Source of the DNA: Pseudomonas sp. TH43
GTDB taxonomy: Bacteria > Pseudomonadota > Gammaproteobacteria > Pseudomonadales > Pseudomonadaceae
Direction: 5' to 3'
NCBI RefSeq assembly: GCF_016650635.1
Contig: NZ_JAEKFI010000003.1
Span: 248,001-312,000 of the forward strand
Length of the DNA stretch: 64,000 nt
The position numbers were made by a program, and so were the translations under genes. Positions 60,781 to 64,000 of this stretch are shown here, piece after piece. Under the pieces are notes generated by a model. The model was not told the DNA's origin. It saw nothing but the letters and a program-made list of their open reading frames with translations, and ran no database searches. Every line of letters begins with the position of its first letter. Position 1 is the stretch's first letter.

Positions 60781-62130
60781 GTGGAAAGCCGCAAATCCGA
60801 AGCATCGACGCTGGATCTCTCGCCGCCGTTACGCAATGGCCTGCTAGAGCGCTTGTTCAAACTCAGCTTGCATGGCACCACGGTGAAGACCGAGCTGATC
60901 GCCGGTCTGACAACCTTCATCACCATGGCTTACATCATCTTCGTCAACCCGAACATCATGGCCGATGCCGGGATCGATCACGGTGCAGCTTTCGTCGCCA
61001 CCTGTATAGCCGCCGCTCTCGGCTGCCTGTTGATGGGTCTTTACGCCAACTGGCCGGTTGGCCTGGCGCCGGGCATGGGCCTCAACGCGTTCTTCACTTA
61101 CACCGTGGTCGGCACCATGGGCTACAACTGGGAGACCGCGCTGGGTGCGGTGTTTGTCTCGGGTGTACTGTTCATGATTTTGACCTTCTCGCGCATTCGC
61201 GAGTGGCTGCTCAACAGCATTCCGGTCAGTCTGCGTTTTGCGATGGGCGCCGGCGTCGGTTTGTTCCTGGGTCTGATCGGCCTGAAAACCGCCGGCATTG
61301 TCGTCGACAGCCCGGCGACGCTGATCAAGCTCGGCTCCCTGCGCGAACCTGGCCCACTGCTCGCTGCCATCTGCTTCCTGATGATCGCGATCCTCAGCTA
61401 CCACAAAATTTTCGGCGCGATCCTCATCAGTATCATCACCGTGACCCTGGCCGGTTGGGGCTTGGGCATCGTGCATTACGAAGGGATCATGTCGACCCCG
61501 CCAAGTCTGGCGCCCACTTTCATGGCAATGAATGTCGCCGGCGTGTTCAACGTCAGCATGATCAGCGTGGTACTGGCCTTCCTCTTTGTGCACATGTTCG
61601 ACACCGCCGGCACGTTGATGGGCGTCGCTCAGCGCGCCAATCTGGTCAACGCCGACGGTCGTATCGAAAATCTGTCCCGCGCAATGAAAGCTGACAGTGC
61701 ATCCAGCGTATTCGGCGCGATCGTTGGCGTGCCGCCGGTCACAAGTTATGTGGAAAGTGCTGCCGGCGTGGCCGCTGGTGGTCGGACTGGTCTTACCGCG
61801 GTGACCGTAGGTGTGCTATTTATAGCGGCAATGTTTTTCGCACCGCTGGCCGGCATGATTCCCGCTTATGCCACCGCCGGGGCACTGATCTACGTTGCGA
61901 TGCTGATGATGGGCGGCATGGCCCATATCGAGTGGGATGAAGCCACCGACGCGATCCCGGCGATCGTCACCGCCATCATGATGCCGCTGACCTTCTCGGT
62001 CGCCGACGGTATCGCGCTGGGCTTCATCACCTACGTGGCGCTGAAGGCCGGTACCGGCAAGTACAAGGAAATTTCCGTGAGCCTGTGGGTGCTCTGCGCG
62101 ATCTTCATCGCCAAGTTCATCTTCCTGTAA
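60781..62130 (+). CDS. NCS2-family purine permease (AzgA-like)
   Basis: A 449-residue permease with about 12-14 helices. LNAFFTYTVVGTMGYNWETALGAVF and the FDTAGTLMGVAQRANL and GVPPVTSYVESAAGVAAGGRTGLTA motifs place it in the AzgA-like branch (adenine, guanine, hypoxanthine). The start is GTG with GAGGAG upstream. It lies beside uraH and puuE, so import of a purine for breakdown is likely. A palindrome at 60640 may regulate it. Confidence 0.93.
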   Translation: MESRKSEASTLDLSPPLRNGLLERLFKLSLHGTTVKTELIAGLTTFITMAYIIFVNPNIMADAGIDHGAAFVATCIAAALGCLLMGLYANWPVGLAPGMGLNAFFTYTVVGTMGYNWETALGAVFVSGVLFMILTFSRIREWLLNSIPVSLRFAMGAGVGLFLGLIGLKTAGIVVDSPATLIKLGSLREPGPLLAAICFLMIAILSYHKIFGAILISIITVTLAGWGLGIVHYEGIMSTPPSLAPTFMAMNVAGVFNVSMISVVLAFLFVHMFDTAGTLMGVAQRANLVNADGRIENLSRAMKADSASSVFGAIVGVPPVTSYVESAAGVAAGGRTGLTAVTVGVLFIAAMFFAPLAGMIPAYATAGALIYVAMLMMGGMAHIEWDEATDAIPAIVTAIMMPLTFSVADGIALGFITYVALKAGTGKYKEISVSLWVLCAIFIAKFIFL

Positions 62131-62156
62131 GCGCTACGCGGTTCAGGCTTCAAAAC

Positions 62157-62185
62157 AGCCTCACCCTTGCGGGTGGGGCTTTTGT
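62157..62185 (+). terminator. permease terminator
   Basis: AGCCTCACCC and GGGTGGGGCT arms with a four-base loop, followed by TTTG. Confidence 0.85.
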
Positions 62186-62218
62186 GCATTTTTCAATACA
62201 ACAAAAAGGAGGAAAGTG

Positions 62219-62845
62219 ATGAGTCTGGAAACCTGGCTGCTGTTCAGCGGCGCTGCGTTGGTGGTGATCCTTATTCCGGGGCCATTGTCATTGCTGATGA
62301 TCAGCAACAGTTTGAATTACGGTCTGCGCCGTTCTTACCCGGCGTTTTTGGGTGGCGTGATTGCGTCGATCTGTTTGCTCAGTGCTTCGGCGCTCGGTCT
62401 TGGTGCGTTGCTGCTGGCGTCTGAACAGCTGTTCAGTGCGCTGAAAATCGTCGGCGCGCTGTACCTGTTCTACCTTGCCTGGCAGAGCTGGCAGCAATCG
62501 CGTCAGCCGTCAGTGGGCGCGGAGGTGCCTCAGGCTGCACCGACTCCGCGCTTCCGCACGCTGTTCGGACGCGCGTTTGTGCTGGGTGCGAGCAATCCCA
62601 AGGACATTCTGTTCTTTGCTGCGTTTCTGCCGCAGTTCCTCAGCGCGCAGCAGCCGTTTCTGCCGCAGTTGCTGATCATGATCGCGACGTGGGTGGTGCT
62701 CGATCTGTGCTGCAAGCTGGCTTACGGGCTGGGCGCGCATGGCGCGGCGCGGTATCTGCGTAGCGGTAAAGGTCAGAGTTGGTTCAACCGCATCAGTGCC
62801 GGGTTGTTCAGTGGTGCTGGCGCAGCGTCCCTGCTGAGCCGCTAA
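62219..62845 (+). CDS. LysE-family exporter
   Basis: A 208-residue transporter with about six helices. The family hallmark LLFSGAALVVILIPGPLSLLMISNSLNYGLR is near the N-terminus, and GASNPKDILFFAAFLPQFL follows mid-protein. AAGGAGG precedes the ATG at 62219. It exports an amino acid or related metabolite; substrate unknown. It follows the permease after a terminator. Confidence 0.92.
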   Translation: MSLETWLLFSGAALVVILIPGPLSLLMISNSLNYGLRRSYPAFLGGVIASICLLSASALGLGALLLASEQLFSALKIVGALYLFYLAWQSWQQSRQPSVGAEVPQAAPTPRFRTLFGRAFVLGASNPKDILFFAAFLPQFLSAQQPFLPQLLIMIATWVVLDLCCKLAYGLGAHGAARYLRSGKGQSWFNRISAGLFSGAGAASLLSR

Positions 62846-62855
62846 CAGCAAAAGC

Positions 62856-62922
62856 TTCGCGAGCAGGCCCGCTCCCACATTTGGAATGCATTTCAAACGT
62901 GGGAGCGAGCCTGCTCGCGATG
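62856..62922. repeat. REPIN
   Basis: Inverted pair TTCGCGAGCAGGCCCGCTCC and GTGGGAGCGAGCCTGCTCGCGA. Confidence 0.9.
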
Positions 62923-62953
62923 GCGTCAGACCGGGCACCACTTTTCTCAAGGC

Positions 62954-62980
62954 AAAAAAAAGCCCGCAGTGTGGGCGGGC
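62954..62980 (-). terminator. uraH terminator
   Basis: AGCCCGC and GCGGGC arms with the A-run on the left (T-run on the minus strand), about 58 bases after the uraH stop. Confidence 0.8.
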
Positions 62981-63037
62981 GAAAGACCAAAGAAGCTATA
63001 TGCGCAGTCGCTTCCCGGTGGGGGCAGCTGCTTGGGG

Positions 63038-63391
63038 TCAGCTGCCCCGGTACGTGGAATAGCTGTATGGCGAAATCAGCAATGGCACATGGTAGTGATC
63101 CTGTTCGGCAGAGATGCCGAAACGCAGCACCACCACGTCGAGGAATGCCGGTTCCGGCAACTGAACGCCACGGGCGCGGTAGTAATCGCCGGCGTGGAAC
63201 TGAACCTGATAAACCCCGGTACGGTAATCATCGCCTTGCAGCAGCGGTGCATCGACCCGGCCATCGCTGTTGGTTACAGCACTGGCGACCAATTCCAGTT
63301 GCGAACCTTCAACGCGGTACAGCTCGACCTTGATCGAACTGCCCGGACAACCGTGTGCAGCGTCCAAAACGTGTGTTGTCAAACGTCCCAT
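63038..63391 (-). CDS. uraH: 5-hydroxyisourate hydrolase
   Basis: A 117-residue transthyretin-related protein that hydrolyses 5-hydroxyisourate to OHCU after uric acid oxidation. It ends in the diagnostic SYSTYRGS tetrapeptide (YRGS) and begins GRLTTHVLDAAHGCPGSS with the catalytic His. The start MGRLTTHVL at 63391 gives the usual length. It is divergent from puuE, and two operator-like sites lie in the 432-base gap between them. Confidence 0.95.
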   Translation of the reverse strand: MGRLTTHVLDAAHGCPGSSIKVELYRVEGSQLELVASAVTNSDGRVDAPLLQGDDYRTGVYQVQFHAGDYYRARGVQLPEPAFLDVVVLRFGISAEQDHYHVPLLISPYSYSTYRGS

Positions 63392-63523
63392 TGATTCTGC
63401 GCGCCTGCCTGCGTGGAAGCAGTCAGACCTCGCGCCTCCCGAAGTCAGATAAAAAGGAGACCGCACCGATTCGGAGCACGAAAAGCTGCGGCGAGCGACT
63501 GATTAAGACACTTTTCAGAAAAC

Positions 63524-63533
63524 TTGTACACAA
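63524..63533. promoter_or_regulatory. operator-like TTGTACACAA between uraH and puuE
   Basis: TTGTACACAA is the same ten bases as the site before the NCS2 permease (60641). It is 133 bases upstream of the uraH start. A similar site TTGTATACAA is 197 bases further right. Confidence 0.55.
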
Positions 63534-63729
63534 TAAAAACGACATTTTTCACACCACCCCCGCCATTCGGGGGTTTCCTCACGATCTGCCAGCGGCATGC
63601 CTTTTCATTGAACCTCGTATCCATTAGCTGACTGGTCAGGCAGGTTTCTTGCAGGCTCACGCCATTAACAGTAAAAGATGACAGTCGGTGAAAAATGCAA
63701 AAAATCAGGCTTACAAATTGCGATTAAAG

Positions 63730-63739
63730 TTGTATACAA
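63730..63739. promoter_or_regulatory. operator-like TTGTATACAA before puuE
   Basis: A perfect ten-base palindrome 85 bases before the puuE start, identical to the core of the 16 bp palindrome at 10312. The rest of the 63392-63823 gap contains no gene. Confidence 0.6.
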
Positions 63740-63823
63740 TCAGCCCATCGCTGTGACGCCAGCCTGTTAACTCACCGCCAGGCCGCCACACTTATCTGTC
63801 AACGAATAAGAAGGAAGACTGCA

Positions 63824-64000
63824 GTGAGCGCTGACTACCCACGCGACCTGATCGGTTACGGCAGTAACCCTCCTCACCCACACTGGCCGGGTAATGCCCG
63901 CATCGCCCTGTCTTTCGTGCTCAATTACGAAGAAGGCGGCGAGCGCAACATTCTCCACGGCGACAAAGAATCGGAAGCCTTCCTCTCGGAAATGGTTGCT
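63824..64000 (+). CDS. puuE: allantoinase PuuE, N-terminal part only
   Basis: The first 59 codons are present, starting with GTG behind AAGGAAGA. The N-terminus (SADYPRDLIGYGSNPPHP, then WPGNARIALSFVLNYEEGGE) matches PuuE, a polysaccharide-deacetylase-like allantoinase that opens the allantoin ring. With uraH it belongs to the uric-acid degradation pathway; the gene continues beyond the window. Confidence 0.93.
   Translation, partial: MSADYPRDLIGYGSNPPHPHWPGNARIALSFVLNYEEGGERNILHGDKESEAFLSEMVA

Overview
This 64 kb window reads as chromosome of a Pseudomonas, most likely of the P. fluorescens group. That is an inference from gene content and order: prpB-prpC-acnD under a GntR regulator; mtnC-mtnD-mtnB followed by an MFS gene and aroC; prmB, an isochorismatase-like gene, smr and folE; uraH/puuE beside an NCS2 permease. 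High GC coding sequence and many REP/REPIN palindromes between genes agree with it. No rRNA, CRISPR array or complete insertion sequence is visible. One tRNA gene, tRNA-Ser(GGA), is present.

Layout. 1-3.3 kb: the methylcitrate (propionate) operon with its repressor and two candidate operators. 3.65-6.7 kb: a three-gene cluster (retropepsin-like protease, inactive transglutaminase-7TM protein, RimK-like ligase). 6.9-9.9 kb: pabB, thrH, cysH. 10-12.8 kb: an NCS1 transporter and a hydantoin/allantoin racemase behind a palindromic operator. 12.9-16 kb: a LysR regulator and an SDR gene split apart by a DUF2975/Cro-type regulator cassette. 17-22.1 kb: a PAAR-less Rhs protein with a C-terminal RNase A-like toxin and a CdiI-like immunity gene. 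22.2-25.2 kb: small accessory genes including two tandem glycine-zipper proteins. 25.3-27.9 kb: a 2.5 kb mini-island at tRNA-Ser(GGA), bounded by an exact 88 bp direct repeat and carrying a PAAR-Ntox44 effector and a probable immunity gene. 28.3-35.3 kb: crotonase, acyltransferase, CorA-like channel, amidotransferase and a beta-oxidation pair. 35.7-40 kb: a 31-residue membrane peptide, a cytochrome c and a transglutaminase/alpha-E/ATP-grasp operon. 40.5-46.9 kb: speE, small conserved genes, an acyl-CoA synthetase and a DUF3509 gene behind a sigma-54-like promoter. 47-51.3 kb: methionine salvage and aroC. 51.4-58.6 kb: a hydrolase, prmB, an isochorismatase-like protein without the usual cysteine, smr, a decayed integrase element, folE and a glutaredoxin-like gene. 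58.8-64 kb: an aminotransferase/MarR pair, a purine permease, a LysE exporter, uraH and the start of puuE.

The most notable features are the tRNA-Ser mini-island with its toxin cassette, the second toxin-immunity pair about 3.5 kb away in the Rhs locus, the LysR/SDR pair separated by a cassette with a duplicated 39 bp promoter element, and a shared TTGTAyACAA palindrome upstream of the purine/hydantoin genes at both ends of the window. Functions are assigned from recognised motifs and family resemblance read by eye; no database search was run.
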